DNA of 64,000 bases from the NCBI GenBank assembly GCA_035517495.1, contig DATIYT010000075.1, positions 1-64,000 on the forward strand. The letters are read 5' to 3'. The translations under genes and the position numbers were made by a program. Below, piece after piece: positions 1-9,166 of this stretch. The notes beneath the pieces are model-generated. The model saw only the letters and a program-made list of their open reading frames with translations. It had not been told where the DNA came from and ran no database searches. Numbering within the stretch: position 1 is the first letter of the stretch; every line of letters begins with the position of its first letter. The DNA is from DASZHJ01 sp035517495. Lineage in GTDB: Bacteria; Pseudomonadota; Alphaproteobacteria; ATCC43930; CGMCC-115725.

Positions 1-1157
<1,157 letters not shown>

Positions 1158-1181
1158 GAAAAACCTGCCAGCTTCATTCTT

Positions 1182-1213
1182 GGGGCCGCGGATTCCGCGG
1201 CCCCTTTTCTTTT
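1182..1213 (+). terminator. Rho-independent terminator of groEL
   Basis: A perfect 10-bp stem, GGGGCCGCGG pairing with CCGCGGCCCC around a 3-base ATT loop, is followed at once by TTTTCTTTT. It sits 24 bases after the groEL stop and before the convergent gene ending at 1223. Confidence 0.92.
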
Positions 1214-1222
1214 GCGTGGCAG

Positions 1223-1513
1223 CTACCCCAGCAACTGCGTCCGTGCGACGTCGAGCGGGTGGTCGATCAGTGGCTGAACCGCCTCCAGAAACCTGACGGT
1301 GTGCCGCAGCTCGGCATGGATTTCAAACGCAGCCTCGTCGATCCAGCGCGAGTGGATGTAAAAGAGCCGGGGATCGCGGACCGAGCCGTAAACCTCGATC
1401 GAGCGGCAACCCGCCTCGGCGCGGGTGGGCGGAACCACCTCGCGGATTGCCGCAGCGACCTCATCCTCGCGCCCTTCGCGAGCATGAAAGCGGGCGAAGA
1501 TGACCAGCTCCAT
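1223..1513 (-). CDS. Antibiotic-biosynthesis-monooxygenase-fold (ABM) small protein
   Basis: A 96-residue dimeric alpha-beta barrel (ABM/YgiN-like) protein. It opens MELVIFARFHAREGREDEV and carries the usual spacing of CRSIEVYGSVRDPRLFYIHSRW and FEIHAELRHTVRFLEAV. Relatives include quinol and anthrone monooxygenases and many proteins of unknown substrate, so no substrate is assigned. The ATG at 1513 is chosen over the longer reading at 1537 because GGAGG lies just upstream of it at good spacing and the protein then begins exactly with the first strand of the fold. It is convergent with groEL and faces away from the secreted gene at 1643. Confidence 0.85.
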   Translation of the reverse strand: MELVIFARFHAREGREDEVAAAIREVVPPTRAEAGCRSIEVYGSVRDPRLFYIHSRWIDEAAFEIHAELRHTVRFLEAVQPLIDHPLDVARTQLLG

Positions 1514-1642
1514 CGGCGTCCTCCCGAACGTTCCCACTTAGCTAGAAGCCATTCCGGCCCTTGCGCAAGAAGTAAGCGATAGCGTGAATTTGCCGCGCCT
1601 CGGCTGGCCCCCTGCGGTAGAATCGAGCGTTGGGGATCGAAC

Positions 1643-3106
1643 ATGAAGAGGATCGGCATGAAGACGCGGATCACGTGGGCCGTTGCCGTGTGGGCAACCC
1701 TGATGCTGGTACCCACGCTTAACGCAACCGCCAAGGAGCAGAAGATCGGCGAGCCTGCGGAGGCCATGAACATGCGCCTCGTTGGCTACAACGATCTGCA
1801 GGGCCGGAGCGCCTATCAGCCGACCATACACCAGCAAAACGGCCGTTGGATCGCCTATGTGGGTCATCACGGCGGGACCAATGACGTGCCCCGGCCATTG
1901 AACCCGCTCACCGGCGGGGCGGAATACAACGGCACTTCGCTCATCGACGTGACCGACCCCGAGCACCCCCGATATTTGGCGCATATTCCCGGCGAGAAGG
2001 GACTTTATGAAGCTGGAGGCGCGCAGATGGTGCGCGTTTGCGACGGCAGCACCTTGCCCAAGGGCGACCCCGGCAAGACTTACATGCTCCGCACCTTCGG
2101 CAATTCCGCACATGAAATTTGGGATACCACCTTTCCCGAGCGTCCGGTGCTAGTGGCACGCATCGATGGCCTCGAAGGGACGCACAAGAATTGGTGGGAG
2201 TGCGACACCGGCATTGCCTACCTCGTCTCGGGGGTCCCCGGCTGGCGCGTCAACCGCATGACCCAGGTCTATGACCTGAGCGATCCCGCGCATCCCGTGT
2301 TCATCCGCAACTTCGGCTTGGTGGGACAGCAGCCGGGTGCTACTGGAGAAGTGCCGACGGCACTCCACGGCATGATCTCGACAGGCCCCAAGGGAAACCG
2401 CATCTACTTCGGCTACGGCACCAACAGCGGCGGCGTCCTGCAGATCGTCGACCGCGACAAGCTACTGCACGGGTCAGCCGAGCCCACGCCCGAAAACCTG
2501 CTCTATCCGCAGGTGGGGCGCCTCGATCTCTCACCCTCCCACGGCGCGCACACGACCTTTCCGGTGCTCGGCATGCGCCTCGCGGAGTTTGCCCACGACA
2601 AGGTGATCCCCAGGGATTTCGTGGTGATCACCGACGAGCAGATCGCCAACGAATGCGGCGAGGCGCGGCAGATGGTGTGGATCGCCGACATCACCGACGA
2701 GGCGCATCCGCAGGTCATCTCGAATTTCTACGTGCTGGAGGCGGGAGACGATTTCTGCTCTCGCGGCGGCCGATTTGGCACGCACTCCTCGAACGAGAAC
2801 ATGACTCCGATCTACTACGGCAAGATCATGTTCTTCTCGCATTTCAACGCGGGCGTGCGCGCAGTCGATATCCGAAATCCATTTCGCCCGCGCGAGATCG
2901 CCTACTATATCCCGGCCATCACCGAGGCGACCGACAAGCGCTGCGTCAGGATCAATGGCAAGGACGAGTGCAAAATCGCGATCCAGACCAACAACGTCGA
3001 AGTCGACGATCGCGGCTACATCTATATCGTCGACCGAGCCAACACCGGCATGCACATCCTGGAACTCACGGGCGAGGCGCGCGAGATCGCGGCGTTTCCG
3101 AAGTGA
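1643..3106 (+). CDS. Secreted LVIVD-repeat beta-propeller-like protein
   Basis: A 487-residue exported protein with an N-terminal signal peptide (positive start, hydrophobic WAVAVWATLMLVPTLNATA). The body contains repeated blades of LVIVD type: SLIDVTDPEHPRYLAHI, VYDLSDPAHPVFIRNF, WIADITDEAHPQVISNF and AVDIRNPFRPREIAYY. LVIVD repeats are known from bacterial surface and periplasmic proteins, where they are thought to form propellers. No catalytic residues are evident. A second in-frame ATG at 1658 is preceded by AAGAGG at six bases and may be the real start. The gene stands alone, with a convergent dehydrogenase gene 10 bases downstream. Function unknown; binding or adhesion is only an inference. 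Confidence 0.8.
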   Translation: MKRIGMKTRITWAVAVWATLMLVPTLNATAKEQKIGEPAEAMNMRLVGYNDLQGRSAYQPTIHQQNGRWIAYVGHHGGTNDVPRPLNPLTGGAEYNGTSLIDVTDPEHPRYLAHIPGEKGLYEAGGAQMVRVCDGSTLPKGDPGKTYMLRTFGNSAHEIWDTTFPERPVLVARIDGLEGTHKNWWECDTGIAYLVSGVPGWRVNRMTQVYDLSDPAHPVFIRNFGLVGQQPGATGEVPTALHGMISTGPKGNRIYFGYGTNSGGVLQIVDRDKLLHGSAEPTPENLLYPQVGRLDLSPSHGAHTTFPVLGMRLAEFAHDKVIPRDFVVITDEQIANECGEARQMVWIADITDEAHPQVISNFYVLEAGDDFCSRGGRFGTHSSNENMTPIYYGKIMFFSHFNAGVRAVDIRNPFRPREIAYYIPAITEATDKRCVRINGKDECKIAIQTNNVEVDDRGYIYIVDRANTGMHILELTGEAREIAAFPK

Positions 3107-3115
3107 GGGCTGAAG

Positions 3116-4045
3116 TCACCTCTCCGGTTCGAGGCCGTCGCTCACCTTAACGTTCTCCGGCACCAGCTTTAGGCCCGCGGCCTTGGCCTCGACCTCCACC
3201 AGCGCCGCGAAGTCGCAGTCGGTGTAGCCCTGGCCGATCATGGCCTGGATGATCTCGCGCGTCATCGCGGCCAACGGCATCGGCACGTCGTGTTCGCGTG
3301 CGGCTTCGAGACCCAAATCCAGATCCTTGCGCAGCAGCGGGGGGGTGAAGGTCGCGGCAAAATCGAGATTGACGTAGGCCGGCGTCTTGTAGCGCGAGAA
3401 CGCCGAGCCCATGACGCTGTCGTTGACGAATGCCAGAAACGCATGGCGCGGCACGCCGCTCTTCTCCGCGAGCACGGTGATCTCGGCGAGCGCTTGCGCC
3501 GCGATGCCCAGATAGACGTTGTGACAGATCTTGACGATGCGGGCGCGCTCGCCCTCGCCCACATAGGAGACACCGCGGCCGAAGCGCCGCAAGTATGGCT
3601 CCACGGTTTCGAAAGCCGCCTTCGGGCCCGAGACCACGACACTCAACTTGCCCGAGCGAACCACCTTGGGATTGCCGCTCACGGGTGCCGCAAGAAACGC
3701 AGCGCCGCGCCCGGCCAACGTCCGGCGCACTTCGGTGGAGGCCGTCTGCGAAACCGTGGAGATGTCGACCACGATGCGCGGCGCCTGGCCCGCGCGCGAG
3801 AGCAGGCCCTTGGGTCCCGACACCACCTCGATCAGATCATCGGAGTCGGCAACGATGACGAAGACGATGTCGCAGGCCGCGAGCGCCGCCAACTCGTCCA
3901 CCACCGTCGCGCCCAACGCCGCCAACGGCTCGGCCTTGCTGCGCGTGCGATTGTAGATCGCAAGCTTGACGCCACCCTTCAAGAGCCGCTCGGCGAGTGC
4001 ATATCCCATGCGGCCAGCACCGACCCAACCGATTTGCCCCGCCAT
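3116..4045 (-). CDS. 3-hydroxyisobutyrate dehydrogenase-family NAD(P)-dependent oxidoreductase
   Basis: A 309-residue beta-hydroxyacid dehydrogenase. The Rossmann fingerprint IGWVGAGRMGYALAERLL is at the N-terminus and the substrate-binding loop PVSGNPKVVRSGKLSVVVSG lies near residue 120. The conserved Lys-Asn pair of the catalytic helix appears in IVKICHNVYLG. The C-terminal helical domain is complete (family about 290-310 residues). The family oxidises or reduces small hydroxyacids such as 3-hydroxyisobutyrate, tartronate semialdehyde or glyoxylate. The substrate cannot be told from sequence, and no valine-degradation genes adjoin it. The start ATG at 4045 puts the dinucleotide fold at residue 5 and has GGAGG upstream. 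Confidence 0.9.
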   Translation of the reverse strand: MAGQIGWVGAGRMGYALAERLLKGGVKLAIYNRTRSKAEPLAALGATVVDELAALAACDIVFVIVADSDDLIEVVSGPKGLLSRAGQAPRIVVDISTVSQTASTEVRRTLAGRGAAFLAAPVSGNPKVVRSGKLSVVVSGPKAAFETVEPYLRRFGRGVSYVGEGERARIVKICHNVYLGIAAQALAEITVLAEKSGVPRHAFLAFVNDSVMGSAFSRYKTPAYVNLDFAATFTPPLLRKDLDLGLEAAREHDVPMPLAAMTREIIQAMIGQGYTDCDFAALVEVEAKAAGLKLVPENVKVSDGLEPER

Positions 4046-4174
4046 CGCCCGCTCCTCCTGTTGTCGAGGGCGCGCATCCTAATCCAGATCGTGCGTTTGC
4101 CAATCGGCGCCGCGCAAGGATGCTGCCAATTTATTGTGCATTGCATCATAATCTTGCCACAGAATTGTGATGGC

Positions 4175-4203
4175 TTGACTCCCAGATGCTGCATCGCAAT
4201 ATG
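4175..4203 (+). promoter_or_regulatory. Possible sigma-70-type promoter before the thioesterase gene
   Basis: TTGACT at 4175-4180 and AATATG at 4198-4203 are 17 bases apart, within an AT-richer stretch of the gap between two divergent genes. The -10 match is weak, so this is a suggestion only. Confidence 0.25.
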
Positions 4204-4270
4204 ACAACCAACCAATCCGCACCAGGGAGCGCCTTAAGGACCGCCGAGATTCTCGCGTGGAGGAGATCCC

Positions 4271-4678
4271 ATGGCGATGACGAAGCGAAAATCGGCCGAG
4301 CACAGGGAGCCCAAGGGAGAACTTTCGTCCCGCACGCTCGCAATGCCGGCTGATACCAACCCCAACGGAGACATGTTCGGCGGTTGGATCATGGCGCTGA
4401 TGGACGGTGCCGCCGCGATGGCAGCGACGCGCGAAGCGCAGGGACGCGTCGTCACCGTCGCGGTCTCGAACATCGCCTTCATGCGCCCGGTCAATGTGGG
4501 CGACGTCGTCTGTTGCTACACGGAGCTGACGCGGACCGGCCGCAGCTCCATGACCTTTCACGTGGAGGTCTGGGTGCTGCGCCAAGGCCAGGGCGACCGG
4601 ATCTTGGTGACCGACGCGGAGTTCACCTTCGTCGCGGTCGATGAGGATGGCCGGCCGCGACCGCTTCGCCGGAGCTGA
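4271..4678 (+). CDS. Acyl-CoA thioesterase, YciA/hotdog type
   Basis: A 135-residue single-hotdog thioesterase of the YciA/acyl-CoA hydrolase type that releases free CoA from acyl-CoA in the cytoplasm. The signature DTNPNGDMFGGWIMALMDG (about residues 28-46) holds the Asn and Gly-Gly region that bounds the active site in YciA. It is followed by VTVAVSNIAFMRPVNVGDVV and the C-terminal strand TDAEFTFVAVDEDGRPRPL. Length fits the family. The stop is 1 base before the ATG of the next gene, so the two are almost certainly co-transcribed. Chain-length preference is not readable. Confidence 0.9.
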   Translation: MAMTKRKSAEHREPKGELSSRTLAMPADTNPNGDMFGGWIMALMDGAAAMAATREAQGRVVTVAVSNIAFMRPVNVGDVVCCYTELTRTGRSSMTFHVEVWVLRQGQGDRILVTDAEFTFVAVDEDGRPRPLRRS

Positions 4679-4679
4679 A

Positions 4680-5204
4680 ATGCGGCTTTATCGCAAATTG
4701 CTCGCAAGCGAGCGCGAGGTGTTGCGCGACCACTTGCTGCGGCTTTCGCCCGAGGATCGCGGGCTTCGCTTCCAAGCGGCGCAGAGCGACGCCGCGATCG
4801 CGGCCTATTGCGCGGCGATCGACTGGCGGCGCGGTTATGTCGTGGGCATGTTCGAAGCGAGCATTCTGAGAGGAGTGGGCGAATTGCGGCTCTCGCCGCC
4901 GCCCCGGCCTGCGCGCGCGGAGACCGCGATATCCGTCGAGGCGCCCTGGCAGAACCAGGGCGTGGGCCACGAGCTGCTGCATCGGCTTCTCGTTTTGGCA
5001 CGCAACAGGAGAATCCGCAGCGTTCACATGATCTGCCTCATCGACAACCGGCGCATGCAGCACATTGCCGCGGAAGTGGCGAAGCTTCGGATCGAGGAAG
5101 GCGCGGCCGTGGCCGAGATAACCGTCCCCGAGCCCTCCCTGCTTTCGTTCTACGAGGAATGGATGGCCGATGGCTTGGCGCTGGTCGATACGTGGCTGGA
5201 GTGA
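4680..5204 (+). CDS. GNAT-family N-acetyltransferase
   Basis: A 174-residue GNAT-fold protein. The N-terminal part LYRKLLASEREVLRDHLLRL is followed by LRFQAAQSDAAIAAYCA. The acetyl-CoA-binding strand-loop-helix appears as AISVEAPWQNQGVGHELLHR, with Q-N-Q-G-V-G in place of the usual Q/R-x-x-G-x-G/A, and a later MICLIDNRRMQHIAAEV helix matches motif B. The acceptor is unknown. The start at 4680 lies 1 base after the thioesterase stop, which implies translational coupling, and is preferred over a longer in-frame reading that would overlap the thioesterase. It is convergent with the persulfide dioxygenase gene. Confidence 0.85.
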   Translation: MRLYRKLLASEREVLRDHLLRLSPEDRGLRFQAAQSDAAIAAYCAAIDWRRGYVVGMFEASILRGVGELRLSPPPRPARAETAISVEAPWQNQGVGHELLHRLLVLARNRRIRSVHMICLIDNRRMQHIAAEVAKLRIEEGAAVAEITVPEPSLLSFYEEWMADGLALVDTWLE

Positions 5205-5229
5205 TCGAGCCCTGCGCGACGTCCTCGCT

Positions 5230-6303
5230 CTAGCGGCTCCCGCCCTCCACCGGATGGGCCTCGGCCCGCCAGCGCAGCATGCCGCCGGTCAAATTGGCGA
5301 CATCGTTGAATCCATTCTGCTGCAGGATCGAGAGGGCCTGGGCCGAACGGCTGCCGGCGCGACAGACCGCGACGATCGGGCGGTCATGACTCAATTCGCC
5401 GGCCCGGCCCGCCAATTCGCCGAGCGGGATGAGCACCGCGCCGGCGATATGGCCGAGCGGGCCGGTGAACTCGTCGGCCTCGCGCACGTCCAGGATCTGC
5501 ACCTCATGCAAATGTTCTTCGAGCGTATGCGGCTCGATCTCCCATATGCCGGCGAAGCTGTAGCGCAGCGGGGCCCAGGTGGGATCGCGGGCAAGCGCGG
5601 TCTCGTTCTCCGGGCGGCCGCAACGCAGATTGGCCGGCACCGCGACATCGATCATCTTCGGGTGCGCGAGCCGCATATTCTTCATGTAGCCGCAGAAATC
5701 GCCGACCGCGATCTCGCCGCCGAGGCGCGGGTTGAAGCGGCGCTCCTCGGCAACGCTGGTCACGGTGAGGCCGCGGTAGTCGTGCGCGGGGTAGAGCAAG
5801 CAATCATCGGGAAGGCTGAAGATGCAGTCGTGCACCGAGCGGTACATGGCCACAGCGTCGCCCTGTTGGAAATCGGTGCGGCCGCTGCCACGGATCAGCA
5901 GGCAATCGCCGGTGAACGCCATGCTGCGGTCGTCGAGCACGTAGGTGACGCAGCCGCTGGTGTGACCCGGCGTCGCGCGCACCAGCAGACGCCTATTGCC
6001 GAAGGCGACCACATCGTCCTGCGCCAGATAGCGATCCGCCCCTTCGGCGCCGCTCGCCGCCGACAGCATGATCTGGCTTCCCATGCGCCGCTTCAGGAGC
6101 CAAGCGCCCGTCACGTGATCGGCATGGACGTGGGTTTCGAGCGTCGCGACCAGACCGAGGCCAAGCTCGCCGATGAGCGCCGCATCGCGCCGCACCTGCT
6201 CGAACACCGGGTCGATCAGCACCGCTTTGCCGCCGCGTTCATCGCCGAGCAGATAGGTGTAAGTCGACGACTGCGGATCGAACAATTGCCGAAATAGCAG
6301 CAT
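5230..6303 (-). CDS. Persulfide dioxygenase fused to rhodanese (ETHE1-like MBL fold plus sulfurtransferase)
   Basis: A 357-residue two-domain sulfur enzyme. Residues 1-235 form an ETHE1-type metallo-beta-lactamase fold, opening FRQLFDPQSSTYTYLL with the metal motif THVHADH (H58, H60, D62, H63) and later AFTGDCLLIRGSGRTDFQQG and YPAHDY. Residues about 255-357 are a rhodanese domain with the catalytic loop VCRAGSRS (C314). Such fusions oxidise glutathione persulfide to sulfite and exchange sulfane sulfur, so a role in sulfide detoxification is likely. The ATG at 6303 is chosen because GGAGA precedes it at normal spacing and it starts at the first strand of the fold; the longer reading to 6426 adds no recognisable sequence. 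No sulfide:quinone reductase is adjacent. Confidence 0.92.
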   Translation of the reverse strand: MLLFRQLFDPQSSTYTYLLGDERGGKAVLIDPVFEQVRRDAALIGELGLGLVATLETHVHADHVTGAWLLKRRMGSQIMLSAASGAEGADRYLAQDDVVAFGNRRLLVRATPGHTSGCVTYVLDDRSMAFTGDCLLIRGSGRTDFQQGDAVAMYRSVHDCIFSLPDDCLLYPAHDYRGLTVTSVAEERRFNPRLGGEIAVGDFCGYMKNMRLAHPKMIDVAVPANLRCGRPENETALARDPTWAPLRYSFAGIWEIEPHTLEEHLHEVQILDVREADEFTGPLGHIAGAVLIPLGELAGRAGELSHDRPIVAVCRAGSRSAQALSILQQNGFNDVANLTGGMLRWRAEAHPVEGGSR

Positions 6304-6494
6304 GCGACTCTCCGCTGGGTAAATTGCCGGGCTGGGCAAGAACGGCAGCATCACTCCTTGGAGAACGCACCGCAACAGCAATTCGGGCTTTGCGGGTTCA
6401 CAAGGAGCGGTTGAAATCGGCCTCAAGTGTCTTCCGGCCGCCCTATTTTAATGGGTGTGGATCGGCGGTTCCAACAAGGAAAGGGAGCGCAGTC

Positions 6495-6917
6495 ATGATC
6501 AAAATCCTCGGCATCGACCATATCTCGATCCGCGTGAGCAACTTCGCGCGCTCCAAGCGCTTCTACGACGATCTCCTGGGTTTCCTGGGATTCAAGCACA
6601 GGTACGATTTTGCCGACGCGGCCGGTTGGAGCAATGGCAAGACTCTGTTTTGGATCGGCGAGGCCGACCGCGAAGGCAAGAAGCGTCCGCACCGCATCGG
6701 TGATATCGGCTTTCACCACTACGCCTTCGAGCTGAGGAAGCGCAGCGACGTGGATGCGTTGCAGGAGTTCCTGGAGAAGAAGAAGGTGACGATCGTCGAT
6801 CCCGCGGGCGAGTATTATGACCGCTACTACGCCGTCTATTTTCTCGATCCCGACGGACTGAAGCTCGAGGCGATGCATTACGCCGCGCCGAGGAAGAAGC
6901 GGAAGGCGAAGCGGTAA
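6495..6917 (+). CDS. Glyoxalase/VOC-family protein
   Basis: A 140-residue vicinal-oxygen-chelate protein. It opens IKILGIDHISIRVSNFARSK (metal-ligand His in the first beta-alpha-beta unit) and has GFHHYAFELRKRSDVDALQ in the middle. It closes with YYAVYFLDPDGLKLEAMHY, which carries the usual C-terminal Glu ligand. Family members include glyoxalase I, ring-cleaving dioxygenases and resistance proteins, so no specific reaction is assigned. The basic tail APRKKRKAKR is unusual but common in short VOC proteins. The ATG at 6495 has AAGGGAG eight bases upstream. A longer reading from 6324 is rejected because it lacks family similarity. Confidence 0.85.
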   Translation: MIKILGIDHISIRVSNFARSKRFYDDLLGFLGFKHRYDFADAAGWSNGKTLFWIGEADREGKKRPHRIGDIGFHHYAFELRKRSDVDALQEFLEKKKVTIVDPAGEYYDRYYAVYFLDPDGLKLEAMHYAAPRKKRKAKR

Positions 6918-6920
6918 TTC

Positions 6921-6990
6921 GCCCCTTCGGGGCTCGCACCCTCTCCCGCGTGAGGGAGAAGGAGGACCCAGCCCGCAGCGCTGGGTGGAT
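6921..6990. terminator. Hairpin-rich gap between convergent genes
   Basis: The 87-base gap between two convergent genes holds GCCCC-TTC-GGGGC (6921-6933), an imperfect CTCTCCC/GAGGGAG hairpin and a CCCAGC/GCTGGG hairpin. There is no clear T-run, so a bidirectional termination or RNA-end role is inferred. The text resembles the widespread proteobacterial 'caccctctcccgc' intergenic element. Confidence 0.4.
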
Positions 6991-7004
6991 GAGGGGAGCG
7001 CCCG

Positions 7005-8306
7005 TCAATACCTGTTGGCGATGAACAGCTCTTTTGCCGGAAATAGGGTGATCACCTTGCAGCCCCGATCGGTGACCACGACCTCCTCTTCGATGCGCGC
7101 GGCGGAGTAGCCGTCGCTCGCGGGGCAGTAGGTCTCGAGCGCGAACACCATGCCCTCCTTGAGTTCGAGCGGATGCTCCAGTGAAACGAGCCGGCTGATG
7201 ATGGGACGCTCGTGCAGCGCCATGCCGAGACCATGGCCGAATTGCAGCCCGAAGGCCTCCATCTCGTCGCTGAAGCCGAATTCGGTCGCCTTGGGCCAGA
7301 GCTTCGCCACCTGGTCGGTGGTGACGCCGGGTCGGATGGTTTCGATCGCGGCGTCGATCCACTGCCGCGCGCGCTTGTAGGCGTCGCGCTGGCTCTCGGT
7401 CGCGAGTCCGACGTTGAGCGTCCGGTAATAACAGGTGCGATAGCCCATGAAGGCCTGGATGATATCGAAGAACGCCTGGTCGCCCGGGCGAAGCACGCGG
7501 TCGGTGAAGTTGTGGGGATGCGGACTGCAGCGCTCGCCGGAGACGGCGTTGATCGCCTCCACATCGTCGGAGCCCAGCTCGTAAAGCCGTTTGTTGGCGA
7601 GCGCCACGATGTCGCTTTCGCGCACGCCGGGCTTCAGATGCTCGACGATCGTGTGGTAGGTGCCATCCACCATGCTGGCGGCCATATTGAGCAGCATGAT
7701 CTCGTCGAGGCTCTTGATCTCGCGCGCGTCCAGCATCACCTGCTGACAGTCGCGCACCTCGATCCCCTGGCGCTGCAGCTCGAACAGCACCGGAGGTTCC
7801 ACCAGATCGACGCCGAGCGGCATCTTGTCGACGCCGTTTTCCTTCAGCAGCGCCTTGATCTCCTTGACCGCGTTCTCGACGAGGCCATGATCGGGCGGCA
7901 CCGTGCCGCGCAGCCCCAGCATGCCGGCTCGGCAATGGTCCTGCGGCAGCCAGGGTGCGTGCAGCCGATGATGCTTCGCCGCCGAGCCGAAATCCCAAAC
8001 ATAGGGTTCGGCCGAACCGCAGAGCAGCGCGTAGCGGGTCATCTTGTCGCGCGACCACTCGCCGATCGCGGTACTGCTGATATAGCGGATGTTGTTGTTG
8101 TCGAAGCAGAGCAGCGCGCCGAGGCCCGAGCGTGCAAGCGCTGCCCGAGCGCGCGCCAGGCGATAGTCGTGCAGGCGGCGGAAATTGACTCGCTCTTCGA
8201 AATCGACCGCCCCATGCCCGGGCGCCGCCAATGGCCGCTTCCAGTCGTATTTTGGCTGGATCATCTCGGGCTTGACGATCGCGGGCTCGCGGCTCCTGTT
8301 GGGCAT
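7005..8306 (-). CDS. M24-family (creatinase/aminopeptidase P/DddP-like) protein with altered metal site
   Basis: A 433-residue pita-bread-fold protein with an N-terminal creatinase-like domain (RLHDYRLARARAALARSGLG, LLCFDNNNIRYISSTAIG) and a C-terminal M24 domain. Metal-site positions visible are GDQAFFDIIQAF (first Asp), FGHGLGMALHERP (His), MVFALETYCP (Glu) and RIEEEVVV (Glu). The Asp normally found before the Arg-Thr of the second ligand strand is replaced: the sequence reads YRTCYYRT, with Cys at that position. The N-terminal pattern resembles DddP, the M24-family DMSP lyase, more than classical prolidase, but DddP's triple Asp set is not kept. Enzymatic role is therefore uncertain. The ATG at 8306 is preceded by GAGGAA; the longer reading to 8363 is less likely. 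Confidence 0.8.
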   Translation of the reverse strand: MPNRSREPAIVKPEMIQPKYDWKRPLAAPGHGAVDFEERVNFRRLHDYRLARARAALARSGLGALLCFDNNNIRYISSTAIGEWSRDKMTRYALLCGSAEPYVWDFGSAAKHHRLHAPWLPQDHCRAGMLGLRGTVPPDHGLVENAVKEIKALLKENGVDKMPLGVDLVEPPVLFELQRQGIEVRDCQQVMLDAREIKSLDEIMLLNMAASMVDGTYHTIVEHLKPGVRESDIVALANKRLYELGSDDVEAINAVSGERCSPHPHNFTDRVLRPGDQAFFDIIQAFMGYRTCYYRTLNVGLATESQRDAYKRARQWIDAAIETIRPGVTTDQVAKLWPKATEFGFSDEMEAFGLQFGHGLGMALHERPIISRLVSLEHPLELKEGMVFALETYCPASDGYSAARIEEEVVVTDRGCKVITLFPAKELFIANRY

Positions 8307-8403
8307 TGCTGTTTCCTCGACTTCGCTGCGTGATTGCGGCGATGATGCTGTGCCGACCTGCACGGGTCAATCGCCGCTGACTCATCCGATGCGCTGATGC
8401 AGG

Positions 8404-8536
8404 ATACACCGATGAACACACATCGACACGGATACACACGGATCGTCGGCGATCCCGAGGGCGGCAATGGCAAATTGGACGCATATCGATAAAAATATCC
8501 GTGTCCATCCGTGTTGATCGGCGTCTATCCGTGTCG
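8404..8536. repeat. Inverted pair of four-decamer arrays
   Basis: On the plus strand 8497-8536 reads as four 10-base units: ATCCGTGTCC, ATCCGTGTTG, ATCGGCGTCT, ATCCGTGTCG. The reverse complement of 8404-8443 reads ATCCGTGTGT, ATCCGTGTCG, ATGTGTGTTC, ATCGGTGTAT. The two arms are inverted about a 53-base spacer, and 8410-8434 pairs with 8496-8520 at 21 of 25 positions. It lies in the divergent gap between the M24 gene and gluconokinase. Confidence 0.8.
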
Positions 8537-8604
8537 AGGGACGCGGTCATGAGGTTGGTCATCCGTCACGCGTCACTGCCTTCGAGACTGCTCCTCTTGC
8601 ATAC

Positions 8605-9138
8605 ATGGAACAGATGCTGATCGTCGTGATGGGCGTTTCAGGCTCGGGGAAGACTACGGTCGGGCGCCTGCTGGCCGAGCGGCTGGGCCTCGACTTTTTG
8701 GAGGGCGACATGTTCCACCCGCCCGAGAACATCGCCAAGATGCGGCGCGGCGAACCGCTCGGAGACGAGGACCGCTGGCCCTGGCTCGATCGGCTCAACG
8801 GCGAACTTCGGCGCGCCGCGGAAACAGGTCACGGCCTGGTGCTGACCTGCTCGGCGCTGAAGCGCCGCTATCGCGACCGCCTGCGCTCGGGCGCGCCGAC
8901 CCTCCGCTTCGTCTATCTGCGGGGCGAACCCAACGTGATCGAGGCGCGGCTCAGGTTCCGCAAGGGTCACTTCATGCCACCCGACCTGCTCGAAAGCCAA
9001 TTCAAGGCGTTGGAAGAGCCGGGGCCGGACGAAACCGCGCTTGCGGTCTCGGTGGATCGCACCCCCGAGGAAATTGCAACCGAGGTCTTCGCGCGGCTTG
9101 CCGCGCCGCTCTCGCCAGCGCCCCCGCAAGTGCATTAG
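8605..9138 (+). CDS. gntK: Gluconokinase
   Basis: A 177-residue shikimate-kinase-fold gluconokinase that phosphorylates D-gluconate to 6-phosphogluconate. The P-loop is GVSGSGKTTVG near residue 10. The signature FLEGDMFHPPENIAKMRRG follows (gluconate-binding region), then GEPLGDEDRWPWL, LTCSALKRRYRDRLR and the lid region GHFMPPDLLESQF. Length fits the thermoresistant GntK family. The start at 8605 is followed by a second ATG at 8614, and neither has a strong ribosome site. No gluconate transporter or Entner-Doudoroff gene adjoins it; the next gene is unrelated and on the same strand. Confidence 0.95.
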   Translation: MEQMLIVVMGVSGSGKTTVGRLLAERLGLDFLEGDMFHPPENIAKMRRGEPLGDEDRWPWLDRLNGELRRAAETGHGLVLTCSALKRRYRDRLRSGAPTLRFVYLRGEPNVIEARLRFRKGHFMPPDLLESQFKALEEPGPDETALAVSVDRTPEEIATEVFARLAAPLSPAPPQVH

Positions 9139-9166
9139 AATCGACAGACTTTCAGAGGGGGTCTTC

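Noticed and set aside
5170..6297. Long plus-strand reading frame of 375 codons
   Set aside because: Antisense to the persulfide dioxygenase gene; no domain, and the opposite strand has conserved motifs.
7212..8333. 373-codon plus-strand frame
   Set aside because: Shadow of the M24 gene; biased composition, no homology features.
8404..8536. Insertion-sequence terminal inverted repeats
   Set aside because: Only 53 bp lies between the arms and no transposase or target-site duplication was seen.
6592..8562. 656-codon minus-strand frame
   Set aside because: Arg/Ala/Ser-rich frame-shifted shadow of the M24 and VOC region; no recognisable domain.
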